Below, one piece after another: positions 46,243 through 53,987 of a DNA stretch of 59,148 bases (positions within the stretch are counted from its first letter, which is position 1; every line of letters starts with the position of its first letter). The notes under the pieces were generated by a model. That model ran no database searches. It had not been told where the DNA came from and saw nothing but the letters and a program-made list of their open reading frames with translations. A program made the translations under genes and the position numbers. Source of the DNA: an uncultured Odoribacter sp. GTDB taxonomy: Bacteria > Bacteroidota > Bacteroidia > Bacteroidales > Marinifilaceae. Location: NCBI GenBank assembly GCA_910578985.1, contig CAJTSF010000013.1, positions 1 to 59,148 of the forward strand, written 5' to 3'.

Positions 46243-46365
46243 CTTTACAAGATTTTGTTTTTTAGACCTCTTTAACTTGCTGTAAATCAATATACAATTT
46301 TTGTCCTTTACAAGGTGCGAATTACTCTTTACAAATACAACCGACGAAAATATTATATAGTTTTG
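46243..46365 (+). promoter_or_regulatory. Shared regulatory block, copy 1, with promoter
   Basis: CTTTACAAG at 46243-46251 and CTTTACAAGG at 46306-46315 are 63 bp apart. Between them lie AAATCAATA (46284) and ATTTTT (46297); GGTGCGA ends the block at 46320. A third CTTTACAAA is at 46327-46335. The -7 box TAGTTTTG is at 46358-46365. The block aligns without gaps to 47036-47113. Confidence 0.8.
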
Positions 46366-46409
46366 CCCTCACACCAACATAGTAAAACATAATACTCAAA
46401 TAAAATAAT

Positions 46410-46973
46410 ATGAAACCACTATTCATCGCCCTCCTCTTGTGCGTGGGCTTGACATCGGCAAAAGCCCAGATGTTGGAAAAGAAATCCTTCATGGTCATGA
46501 ACGGCTACGGCTATTGCCACAACGAATTTGCCGACGGCTTCGGTACCGTCACCACCTTCCTCCGCAGTGTCAATCGCTGGTGGGGCTACGGCGCCGATCT
46601 GGGCATCACCACGGGCAAGGGGACGGAAGGCCCCTGGGGAAGCAACCACGAAATGCGGGACACCCGCATGACCCGCTATTTCATCGGTCCCAGCGTCTAC
46701 TTCACGCCTCTCAACATCAAACGCCACCTCTTCTACATCGGCGCCACCGTCGGCTACGCCCACAACAACCAAATCAACCTGCTGACGGAAAAACAGGACA
46801 ACGTATTCGCCAAAAGATGGCTCACGGACAAGGAAAACGGCTTCGGCTTCGGAGCAAACGCCGGTTACAGCTTCAAACTCGCAGAACACTGGAGCATCGG
46901 CGCCCGCGCCTATTTCCACCACTTCAACGAATACTCCATTTCCGGGTTGCTGAACCTCGGCATCCATTTCTAA
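46410..46973 (+). CDS. Small outer-membrane beta-barrel protein
   Basis: 187 residues with a signal peptide (to about AKAQ20). Eight-strand OmpA/OmpX-like barrel signs: GFGTVTTFLRSVNRWWGYG, RYFIGPSVYFTPLNIKRHLF, GFGFGANAGYSFKLAEHWSI, and a final strand ending LLNLGIHF with terminal Phe. No enzymatic motif. It shares its 78-bp upstream block with the C10 protease gene, so it is presumably expressed with it under the regulator at 44597. Confidence 0.8.
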   Translation: MKPLFIALLLCVGLTSAKAQMLEKKSFMVMNGYGYCHNEFADGFGTVTTFLRSVNRWWGYGADLGITTGKGTEGPWGSNHEMRDTRMTRYFIGPSVYFTPLNIKRHLFYIGATVGYAHNNQINLLTEKQDNVFAKRWLTDKENGFGFGANAGYSFKLAEHWSIGARAYFHHFNEYSISGLLNLGIHF

Positions 46974-46984
46974 ACTCACCACAA

Positions 46985-47004
46985 AGCCACCGAAATCGGT
47001 GGCT
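46985..47004 (+). terminator. Terminator after the small barrel gene
   Basis: AGCCACCGA (46985-46993) pairs with TCGGTGGCT (46996-47004) and runs into TTTTT. It separates the barrel gene from the protease promoter. Confidence 0.9.
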
Positions 47005-47035
47005 TTTTTACCCCCTGGTAAGACTCTGTTTGCCC

Positions 47036-47157
47036 CTTTACAAGATTTTTATTTTCACGCCTCCGTATTTTATTGAAAATCAATACCCGATTTTTACCCT
47101 TTACAAGGTGCGATTTTCATTTTCTCATCCATTTCTCGAATCCATTACCTAACTTTA
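47036..47157 (+). promoter_or_regulatory. Shared regulatory block, copy 2, with promoter
   Basis: CTTTACAAG at 47036-47044 and CTTTACAAGG at 47099-47108 are 63 bp apart, with AAATCAATA (47077) and ATTTTT (47090) at the same offsets as copy 1 and GGTGCGA ending at 47113. The -7 box TAACTTTA is at 47150-47157, within one base of the relative position in copy 1. Confidence 0.8.
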
Positions 47158-47212
47158 CTCTCGAACAGCGAGAACTGTTCAAACAAAATAGTTATACTTT
47201 AATAAATGTATT

Positions 47213-48472
47213 ATGAAAAAACTTTATTTTTTACTGCTCAGCATTCTCTTCCTGGCAGCATGCCACGAGGAGAACAATCCGGTCATTTCCGAAAACGGTT
47301 CGGAAGGAACACGTACAAAAGTTCTCATCAACCGGCAAGTCTCCGGCGAACAAGTGAAAGCTTTTGCCAATCAGATGGCAAACAATATCTTTTCGCAGGA
47401 GGAAGGTCCTAAAGTGAAAAGCGCCACAGCGGACAGGCAACGGGTAATTGAAAACATCACACCGATTGTCACCGAAAGCAACGACACGGTCATGTACTCG
47501 GTGAACTTCAAAGACAACCTGGGCTATCTGTTGATTGCCGCCGACAAAGGCACATTCCCCATCCTTGCCTTTAATGATGAAGGCAACTTCACCCCCGACC
47601 GCATCGACGGAAACGTGGGGCTGGAATGGTGGATAAACGCCAAGTCCGAACTGCTGAAAGAAAGGCTGCACGAACCGATTGACACCCTCGACAACCACTA
47701 CCAACTATGGGAAGGCTTCAGCATCTCCGACGACGGCGAAATCTCCATCGAACTGGTAGAATACATCCCGGAAAGCGAACCTCTCACCCGTGCCCGCCGC
47801 CGTGAACCGCGCAACCTTCCGGCAATCTCCCCCTCCACAGGCATGCTGCTCAAATGGGGACAAGGCACCGGATATAATGCAGACGCACCAAATCCCAACT
47901 ATGCAGCCGGATGCCCGGCAGTTGCGGTCGGCATGTTGTGTTATAACTATTGGTATCCAAATAAATATAATTATCTGGGAATGGGTGCAAAATTCAAAGA
48001 ACCTACTCAAAAATCAAATCCAGTATCTAAAATGCTTAGAGATATTGCAGACAATATTCCCGGATATAAGTGGGGGCCTATAAGTGGTGCAATTGATGCT
48101 GATGTAGTCATCGGGTTAAAAAATTTAGGCTACAAAGATGCTAAATTGAAAACTTTTGATTTCGATGAGGTTTATCGAAATCTAAGTCTCAAACGCCCGG
48201 TTCTATTAGCAGGTTGGGATCCTAGAAATGGAGGTCATATCTGGTATTGCGACGGTTATAAAGAAATGAAATGGCATGTCATTAAATACAAAAAAAGATT
48301 ATTCAAAAAGAAAAAAGTAGGTGAATGGGATGAATATGCAGATTGCCTTTACATGAATTGGGGATGGGACGGTCTCGGGAACGGCTACTATGAAGATGGA
48401 GACTGGAAAGCCGAAGGGTGCGATTTCAACACAAATCGTCGAATGTATACCGATTTAACTCCTAATAAATAA
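47213..48472 (+). CDS. C10-family (streptopain/SpeB-like) cysteine protease, lipoprotein precursor
   Basis: 419 residues. The signal ends FLAAC (Cys17). A propeptide (about 30-200) with NLGYLLIAADKGTFPILAF is followed by the C10 catalytic domain. KWGQGTGYNADAPN leads to the nucleophile Cys234 in AAGCPAVAVG; His342 is in NGGHIWYCDGY; N382-W383 in MNWGWDG completes the site. Maturation by cleavage near the RARRREPR segment (about 193-200) is plausible. Bases 47935-48355 are strikingly AT-rich compared with both flanks. The next gene, 12 bp on, may encode its inhibitor. Expression is probably set by the shared upstream block. Confidence 0.92.
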   Translation: MKKLYFLLLSILFLAACHEENNPVISENGSEGTRTKVLINRQVSGEQVKAFANQMANNIFSQEEGPKVKSATADRQRVIENITPIVTESNDTVMYSVNFKDNLGYLLIAADKGTFPILAFNDEGNFTPDRIDGNVGLEWWINAKSELLKERLHEPIDTLDNHYQLWEGFSISDDGEISIELVEYIPESEPLTRARRREPRNLPAISPSTGMLLKWGQGTGYNADAPNPNYAAGCPAVAVGMLCYNYWYPNKYNYLGMGAKFKEPTQKSNPVSKMLRDIADNIPGYKWGPISGAIDADVVIGLKNLGYKDAKLKTFDFDEVYRNLSLKRPVLLAGWDPRNGGHIWYCDGYKEMKWHVIKYKKRLFKKKKVGEWDEYADCLYMNWGWDGLGNGYYEDGDWKAEGCDFNTNRRMYTDLTPNK

Positions 48473-48484
48473 TCGAAATAAACG

Positions 48485-49057
48485 ATGAAACTAATTTTTG
48501 CAATGTATTGCTTGCTCATGTTGGCAGCATGCCATAAAGAGCCGAAGGAAGTTCCGGAAGAATTCGATTTTGACAAAGAGCCTGCAGGCACGTACTTCCA
48601 AGGAGTCATAAACTTTCGGATACAAAACCAAGAAGGCAAAGACCTGCTGTGGGGAGAAAACAGGGTGCCCGATGAACAAATCCAAGTACTCTACCGTGAA
48701 AACGGTAAGAAGAAAGTCTACTTCAGAAAAAACGTTATTGCCCCTTGGGTGCATGGCTTTGTCGTGCACCGCTTGCGCGAAGGAGATGAATGGTTGGACA
48801 ACGGCTACCTGGAACTCTATCTGATTGTCCCCGATATCCCCAAAAAACTGGAGAACAATACCCTCGTCCAGTTGGTGAGCTATACCTACCTTCGGCTCGG
48901 TAAAGGGAAACAACAGCGGGAAATCACCCTGAAAGCGGAATGGGACTATTGTCGAGATAAAGGTCTCGTTCTTTTCAAAGTTCGCAAAGTCTACATCGAC
49001 AACAAACTTTTTTGGTATGATGATATGTACCCCTATCCGGTACTCACCGTAAAATAA
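48485..49057 (+). CDS. Small lipoprotein cotranscribed with the C10 protease; possible inhibitor
   Basis: 190 residues. The signal ends LMLAAC (Cys16) and is followed by a Lys/Glu/Pro linker. The mature part is beta-rich: GTYFQGVINFRIQNQEGK, VLYRENGKKKVYFRKN, GYLELYLIVPDIPKK, QLVSYTYLRLGKGKQQREIT. No family recognised. C10 proteases in Streptococcus and Bacteroides are often followed by a small inhibitor gene, and the 12-bp gap means the two are made together. An inhibitor or membrane-retained partner is therefore likely, but this is context only. Confidence 0.7.
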   Translation: MKLIFAMYCLLMLAACHKEPKEVPEEFDFDKEPAGTYFQGVINFRIQNQEGKDLLWGENRVPDEQIQVLYRENGKKKVYFRKNVIAPWVHGFVVHRLREGDEWLDNGYLELYLIVPDIPKKLENNTLVQLVSYTYLRLGKGKQQREITLKAEWDYCRDKGLVLFKVRKVYIDNKLFWYDDMYPYPVLTVK

Positions 49058-49080
49058 TCCTTTCATTCCCGTTGTTTCAC

Positions 49081-49110
49081 AGAACCCGCACTTCCCGGAA
49101 TGCGGGTTCT
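49081..49110 (+). terminator. Terminator after the protease operon
   Basis: AGAACCCGCA (49081-49090) pairs with TGCGGGTTCT (49101-49110), followed by TTT. Confidence 0.88.
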
Positions 49111-49143
49111 TTTCCCAACTTGCGAAAAACCGAAATAATCCCT

Positions 49144-49151
49144 ATCTTTGC
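49144..49151 (+). promoter_or_regulatory. -7 promoter box TATCTTTG for the second AAA-ATPase-like gene
   Basis: Exact consensus, 26 bases before the start codon. The left-edge paralogue has the same box at the same distance within one base. Confidence 0.7.
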
Positions 49152-49176
49152 ATAGCAACACAAACATCCATCGGTC

Positions 49177-50409
49177 ATGAGCGAAAGGAAATATCCCATC
49201 GGCATCCAGAATTTCGAGAAACTCCGCACGGACGGCTATGTCTATGTGGACAAGACGGCATGGGTTTACAAGTTGGTCAATACAGGCAGTTACTATTTCC
49301 TAAGCCGCCCGCGGCGGTTCGGAAAAAGCCTCTTGCTTTCGACGATAGAGGCATACCTGGAAGGAAAACGGGAACTGTTCGAGGGGCTTGCCATTGAGCA
49401 GTTGGAAAAGAACTGGACAAAGCACCCCATTCTGCACCTCGACCTCAACACGGAGAAGTACACCACGCCGGAGGCGTTGGACGCCATTCTGGACGATGCG
49501 CTGAGCAGTTGGGAATCGCTCTACGGGCGTCGGGAATCGGAACGCTCGTTGTCCTTGCGTTTTCAAGGCATCATCCGCCGCGCCTGCGAGCAGACGGGGG
49601 AGCGGGTGGTGATTCTGGTGGACGAGTACGACAAACCGATGCTCCAGGCGATCGGGAATCCGGAGTTGCAAACCGCCTACCGCGACACGTTGAAGGCGTT
49701 CTACGGCGCGTTGAAGTCGCGGGACGGGTACATCAAGTTCGCCATGCTGACGGGGGTGACCAAGTTCGGGAAAGTGAGCGTGTTCAGCGACCTGAACAAT
49801 CTGCAGGACATTTCGATGTGGGACCGCTATGCGGATGTGTGCGGGGTGAGCGAGGAGGAGTTGTTGCGGGACTTCAGCGGGGACATCCGCATGTTGGGGG
49901 AAGCGAACGGGATGAGTGAAGAGGAGACGCTGGCGAAGTTGAGGGAGAATTACAACGGCTACCACTTTTGCGAAGACTGCATCGGGGTGTACAACCCCTT
50001 TAGCCTGCTCAATACTTTTGCCCAAAAGCGCTTCCGCAGCTACTGGTTCGAGACGGGGACGCCGACCTACTTGGTGGAGCTGTTGAAGATGCACCGGTAC
50101 AATCTGGAAGACCTGGCGCACGAGGTGACGACCGCCGACGTGCTGAACAGCGTGGACTCCGCCTCGACGAACCCCGTGCCGGTGGTCTACCAAAGCGGCT
50201 ACCTGACGATAAAAGAGTATGACCCTCGCTTTGAGACCTACACCTTAGGCTTCCCGAACCGGGAGGTGGAGGAGGCATTGCAGCAAATCAACGACAAGCA
50301 ATACACTCTCCCCTTTTCCGCAGACGGTCGGCAGGTCTTCAAGGTGGGCGTGAACTTCTCCAAGGAGACGCGGAACATCGAGCGGTGGCTTATCGAGGGG
50401 CAAAAGTAA
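49177..50409 (+). CDS. AAA-ATPase-like family protein with internal deletion of the nuclease domain
   Basis: 410 residues; the family is usually over 500. The ATPase half is intact: YFLSRPRRFGKSLLLSTI holds the Walker A-like segment and VVILVDEYDKPM the Walker B-like one, with a complete LKSRDGYIKFAMLTGVTKFG region. After GFPNREVEE (about residue 365) the chain jumps directly to ALQQINDKQYTLPFSADGR and VGVNFSKETRNIERW, which normally lie at the far end of the PD-(D/E)XK domain. The segment holding the catalytic Asp and Glu-x-Lys is missing, in frame. The product is probably nuclease-inactive. The next gene starts 22 bp later with no visible promoter. Confidence 0.88.
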   Translation: MSERKYPIGIQNFEKLRTDGYVYVDKTAWVYKLVNTGSYYFLSRPRRFGKSLLLSTIEAYLEGKRELFEGLAIEQLEKNWTKHPILHLDLNTEKYTTPEALDAILDDALSSWESLYGRRESERSLSLRFQGIIRRACEQTGERVVILVDEYDKPMLQAIGNPELQTAYRDTLKAFYGALKSRDGYIKFAMLTGVTKFGKVSVFSDLNNLQDISMWDRYADVCGVSEEELLRDFSGDIRMLGEANGMSEEETLAKLRENYNGYHFCEDCIGVYNPFSLLNTFAQKRFRSYWFETGTPTYLVELLKMHRYNLEDLAHEVTTADVLNSVDSASTNPVPVVYQSGYLTIKEYDPRFETYTLGFPNREVEEALQQINDKQYTLPFSADGRQVFKVGVNFSKETRNIERWLIEGQK

Positions 50410-50431
50410 AAGTCGAACGAAACAAAAAAAC

Positions 50432-51736
50432 ATGAATAAAAAACTCCTCATCAATGCCCGGATTCTCACGATGAACGCTCGCATGGAAACCTATCCGTGC
50501 GGAAATATACTGATAGAGGGGGGACGCATCCGGGAGGTGAGCGGGGAGCGTTTGGAGGTGGCGGATGCGGAAGTCACTGACGTGCAAGGGATGGTCGTTC
50601 TGCCGGGGTTCATCAATGTGCACACGCACTTGCCGATGACCCTATTAAGGGGGTATGCAGACGACCTCCCGTTGCACGAATGGCTCACGGAACACATTTT
50701 TCCGGCAGAGGCGCGGATGGTGACGGAGGAGAGTGTGCGGGTGGGGGTGCGGTTGGCGTTGGTGGAGATGATCAAGTCGGGAACCACCTGTTTCAATGAT
50801 ATGTATTTTTTCGAGGATGCTGTGGCGGAAGAGGCACGGAAGGCAGGAATGCGCGGTGTGGTGGGGGAGTCGCTCATCGATTTCCCGACGCCGGGCTTCA
50901 AGACCCTGGAGGAAGGAGTGCGGCAGACCGAAGCGTTGATGCGTAAGTGGCAGGGCGACGACCGGATAACGCCGGGGGTATGTGCCCATGCACTTTATAC
51001 TTGCTCGGCGGAGACGTTGCGGAGGGCGAAGGGATTGGCAGACCGGTGGAATACGAGGTTACAGGTTCATGTGGCGGAGACGCGGCGGGAGGTGGAGGTT
51101 ATCCGGGAGCGGACGGGGATGACGCCCGTGCACTATCTGGACTTACTGGATATACTGGATTCGCGGATGATGGCGGCGCACTGCGTGTGGCTGACGCCGG
51201 AGGAGATGGAGTTGATGGCGCGGCGCGGCGCGGCGATGGGTCATTGCCCCAAGAGCAACCTAAAACTGGGCAGCGGCATGGCGGACACCGACCGCTGCAT
51301 CAAGGCGGGCATGACCGTAGGGTTGGGTACGGACGGCACGGCAAGTAACAACACGCTGGACATGGTCGAAGAGATGCGCTTCGCAGCGTTGGTGGCGAAG
51401 GGACGTAACGGCGACCCCACGGCACTGGATGCCCGCACGGCATTGCGGATGGCGACCATCGAGGGGGCGCGGGCAATCGGACTGGGGGAGGTGACCGGCT
51501 CCATCGAGGCAGGCAAGCGGGCGGACCTGATTGTGGTGCATGCCGACGCTTCCAACATGGTGCCGGTGTATGACATCTATTCGGCGGTGGTCTACGCGAT
51601 GAACAGCAAAAATATCTATTCCTCCATGGTGGAGGGTGAATGGCTGATGAAGGGCCGCCAATTGACGACTCTCGACAAAGACGCCGTCGTGGCGGAGATG
51701 ATAAATTATATAAAACGACATAAAAACAACGCATGA
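50432..51736 (+). CDS. mtaD: 5-methylthioadenosine/S-adenosylhomocysteine deaminase
   Basis: 434 residues, an amidohydrolase-fold TIM barrel. Metal and active-site motifs in order: NVHTHLPMTLLRG, then HVAETRREVEVI, AHCVWLTPEEMEL and GTDGTASNNTLDMVEEM. It deaminates MTA and SAH to the inosine forms, disposing of a by-product of polyamine synthesis and methyl transfer. Its stop overlaps the agmatinase ATG by 4 bases, which fits a shared polyamine theme. Confidence 0.92.
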   Translation: MNKKLLINARILTMNARMETYPCGNILIEGGRIREVSGERLEVADAEVTDVQGMVVLPGFINVHTHLPMTLLRGYADDLPLHEWLTEHIFPAEARMVTEESVRVGVRLALVEMIKSGTTCFNDMYFFEDAVAEEARKAGMRGVVGESLIDFPTPGFKTLEEGVRQTEALMRKWQGDDRITPGVCAHALYTCSAETLRRAKGLADRWNTRLQVHVAETRREVEVIRERTGMTPVHYLDLLDILDSRMMAAHCVWLTPEEMELMARRGAAMGHCPKSNLKLGSGMADTDRCIKAGMTVGLGTDGTASNNTLDMVEEMRFAALVAKGRNGDPTALDARTALRMATIEGARAIGLGEVTGSIEAGKRADLIVVHADASNMVPVYDIYSAVVYAMNSKNIYSSMVEGEWLMKGRQLTTLDKDAVVAEMINYIKRHKNNA

Positions 51737-52593
51737 TGGAGAAAGTACTTTTCGGAGATTTTGAGGAGCGGTACACTGACTACGGGACGGCGGAGATTGC
51801 CATCCTGCCGGTGCCGTATGACGGGACCAGCACCTGGATTAAAGGGGCAGACAAAGGTCCCTGGGCTTTGCTGGAGGCATCGTTCAATATGGAGTTCTAC
51901 GACCTGGAGACGGGGACGGAGGTGTTCCGGAGGGGGATTGCCACGCTGGATGCGGTGACGGAAAACGCATCGCCGGAAGCCATGACGGACGAGGTGGAGC
52001 GGCGGATGGACGCTATTCTGGCGGACGGGAAGTTCCCGGTGGTGCTGGGGGGGGAGCATTCGGTGAGCGTGGGGGCGTTCCGCGCGATGGCGAAGCGGTA
52101 CGGGGAGTTTTCCATCCTGCAACTGGACGCGCATTCGGACATGAGGGAGGAGTATGAGGGGTCGCGGTATAATCATGCGTGCGTGATGGCGCGGGGAAGG
52201 GAGATTGCGGCAAGCCTGGCGCAGGTGGGCATCCGCAGTTCGGCGGCGGAGGAGAAGGTGAATATCGACCCGCAGCGGATTTTTTATGCGCACGACATCA
52301 AGGAGAGCGGCGGGACGACGTGGATGTATGAGGTGTCGCAGATGTTGGGAGACCGCGTGTATGTGACGATTGACCTGGATGTGCTGGACCCGGCGTATAT
52401 GCCTTCGACGGGGACGCCGGAGCCGGACGGGCTGACATACCGGGAGGTGTTGAATCTGTTGAGGTTGATTAACGAGCGGCATCATATCGTGGGGCTGGAT
52501 GTGGTGGAGTTGTGCCCGAACGAGGGGAACAAGGCGCCGGATTTCCTGGCGGCGAAGCTGGTGTATCAGTTGTTGAGTCTGAGGTTTAAATGA
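51733..52593 (+). CDS. speB: Agmatinase (ureohydrolase)
   Basis: 286 residues. It hydrolyses agmatine to putrescine and urea. Manganese ligands are visible in GGEHSVSVG, QLDAHSDMR and TIDLDVLDPAYMP. Length is normal for the arginase/agmatinase family. It is coupled to mtaD by overlap and followed after 10 bp by a rhomboid gene. No arginine decarboxylase is in the window. Codons are strongly G-ended. Confidence 0.93.
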   Translation: MMEKVLFGDFEERYTDYGTAEIAILPVPYDGTSTWIKGADKGPWALLEASFNMEFYDLETGTEVFRRGIATLDAVTENASPEAMTDEVERRMDAILADGKFPVVLGGEHSVSVGAFRAMAKRYGEFSILQLDAHSDMREEYEGSRYNHACVMARGREIAASLAQVGIRSSAAEEKVNIDPQRIFYAHDIKESGGTTWMYEVSQMLGDRVYVTIDLDVLDPAYMPSTGTPEPDGLTYREVLNLLRLINERHHIVGLDVVELCPNEGNKAPDFLAAKLVYQLLSLRFK

Positions 52594-52603
52594 TGGAGGG
52601 GGT

Positions 52604-53203
52604 ATGTGGACATATGTGATTATTGCGGTGACGGTGGGGGTGTCGGTAGGGTGTTTCCGGCGGGTGGAGTGGTTCGGTCGGCTGGCGTTGCGGCCGGAGC
52701 GGGTGGTGCGGGGAGGGGAATGGTGGAGGGTGGTGACGCACGGGTTCGTGCATGCGGATTGGGGGCATTTGTTGGTGAATTTGTTTACGTATTGGTCGTT
52801 CGGGTTGTTCGTGGAGTCGGCTTTCGCGGGGTTGGGGTTCGGGGAGTGGGCATACCTGGTGTTGTATTTCGGGGGTATGGTGATGGCGGCGGTGCCGGAT
52901 GTGGTGAGGTACCGCAGGTCGCCGTGGTATGCGTCGGTGGGGGCGTCGGGGGCGGTGTCGGCGGTATTGTTCACGGCGATTTTCCTGATGCCGTTGGAGA
53001 CTATTCTGGTGTTCGGCGTGGTGCCGGTGCCGGGGGTGGTGTTCGGGGTGGTGTATCTGGTGTATTGCCAGTATATGGCGCGCCGGGGGGAGGGGCGCAT
53101 CAACCATCGGGCGCATTTTTACGGGGCGGTGTTCGGGGTGGTGTTCCCGGCAGTGTTGGAGCCGAGGCTGGTGGGGCTGTTTTTGGGGCATTTTGTGCGG
53201 TAG
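52604..53203 (+). CDS. Rhomboid-family intramembrane serine protease
   Basis: 199 residues, six membrane helices. HADWGHLLVN matches the rhomboid His/Asn loop before TM2; the nucleophile is Ser115 in SVGASGAVSA, and the catalytic His is His171 in NHRAHFYGAVFG. A GGAGGGGG sequence before the start codon is an unusually strong Shine-Dalgarno-like site for this phylum. It cleaves membrane-anchored proteins in the bilayer; its substrate is unknown. Its codons are extremely G-rich. Confidence 0.93.
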   Translation: MWTYVIIAVTVGVSVGCFRRVEWFGRLALRPERVVRGGEWWRVVTHGFVHADWGHLLVNLFTYWSFGLFVESAFAGLGFGEWAYLVLYFGGMVMAAVPDVVRYRRSPWYASVGASGAVSAVLFTAIFLMPLETILVFGVVPVPGVVFGVVYLVYCQYMARRGEGRINHRAHFYGAVFGVVFPAVLEPRLVGLFLGHFVR

Positions 53204-53216
53204 CGGCATGCACATC

Positions 53217-53870
53217 CTATTCTTCCAGGTCGATGTCCAAGGCATAAAGCAGTGCAAGGGCTTCGGGAAAGGAGAAGCGGGCGCGGGTGAGGGTATTGGC
53301 ACAAGCGTTGATGGCATAGTTGCGGGCAGTGGAGAGGTTGGCTGCGGTAAGGTCGGTGCCTCCGAACGTCGCCCCTTGCAGGTCGCAACCGGAAAAGTCC
53401 GCCGCTTCGAGGTCGGCATCGGTGAAGAGCGCCTCCCGCAGAAGACAGTCGCGGAAAACGGCGCGGTGCATTTTCATGGCAACAAAGACTCCGTAATTCA
53501 TGGCACAATCGGTAAAAGAAACATCGAAGCGGTTCTTGCGGCGGGTGAGTTGTCTTTTCCACTTGAACTGGGTCCAATCGATGCCCACGAGGTGGCAACT
53601 GGTAAAATCGCACGCAAACAAAGCAGACTCCGGAAATTTTGCCAACGCCCAATTGCAATTCACAAAGCGGCAATTGCGGAAAGTCGCCTCTCTGAAACGT
53701 TCGGCTGAGAAGTCGCACTCCTCGAAAGTGACGTTTAGGAAATACTTCTCCGAAAGGTCGTTTTCCCGAAACCGAAGTCTGTGGAAGCGGAGGAGTTCAA
53801 ATTCGTCTGCGGTGTGCAAATAGGCGATGTCTTTGATGGTTGCCATTTTGTAGTTCCATTTAGAGTGCAT
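53217..53870 (-). CDS. Pentapeptide-repeat protein (Qnr/McbG-like length)
   Basis: 217 residues, or 209 if it starts at the Met at 53846 (MATIKDIAY). A/xDLxx repeats run through the chain: CDFSAERFREATFRNCRFVN, FACDFTSCHLVGIDWTQFKW, MHRAVFRDCLLREALFTDAD, FSGCDLQGATFGGTDLTAANL. They form a right-handed quadrilateral beta helix. Total length and the helical C-terminal tail (PEALALLYALDIDLEE) resemble Qnr and McbG proteins, which protect gyrase by mimicking DNA. Repeat class is certain; gyrase protection is not. Confidence 0.88.
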   Translation of the reverse strand: MHSKWNYKMATIKDIAYLHTADEFELLRFHRLRFRENDLSEKYFLNVTFEECDFSAERFREATFRNCRFVNCNWALAKFPESALFACDFTSCHLVGIDWTQFKWKRQLTRRKNRFDVSFTDCAMNYGVFVAMKMHRAVFRDCLLREALFTDADLEAADFSGCDLQGATFGGTDLTAANLSTARNYAINACANTLTRARFSFPEALALLYALDIDLEE

Positions 53871-53896
53871 AGGGGTTTTGGTTTTGGCGCGTCAGA

Positions 53897-53904
53897 CAAA
53901 GATA
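53897..53904 (-). promoter_or_regulatory. -7 promoter box TATCTTTG for the pentapeptide gene
   Basis: Exact consensus on the minus strand, 27 bases before the ATG at 53870. Confidence 0.65.
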
Positions 53905-53937
53905 TGGAGAACGGCGGCGAAAACAAAACAAAATCTT

Positions 53938-53945
53938 TATCTTTG
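53938..53945 (+). promoter_or_regulatory. -7 promoter box TATCTTTG for leuS
   Basis: Exact consensus, 43 bases before the leuS ATG at 53988. It excludes the long upstream extension of the frame. Confidence 0.7.
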
Positions 53946-53987
53946 TCACTCGAATCAAAAAAGAGACACATTAAATCAAATCATTCT

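Noticed and set aside
53781..53987. Extended leuS start at 53781
   Set aside because: The extension runs antisense through the pentapeptide gene and across the leuS promoter box; the conserved protein begins at 53988.
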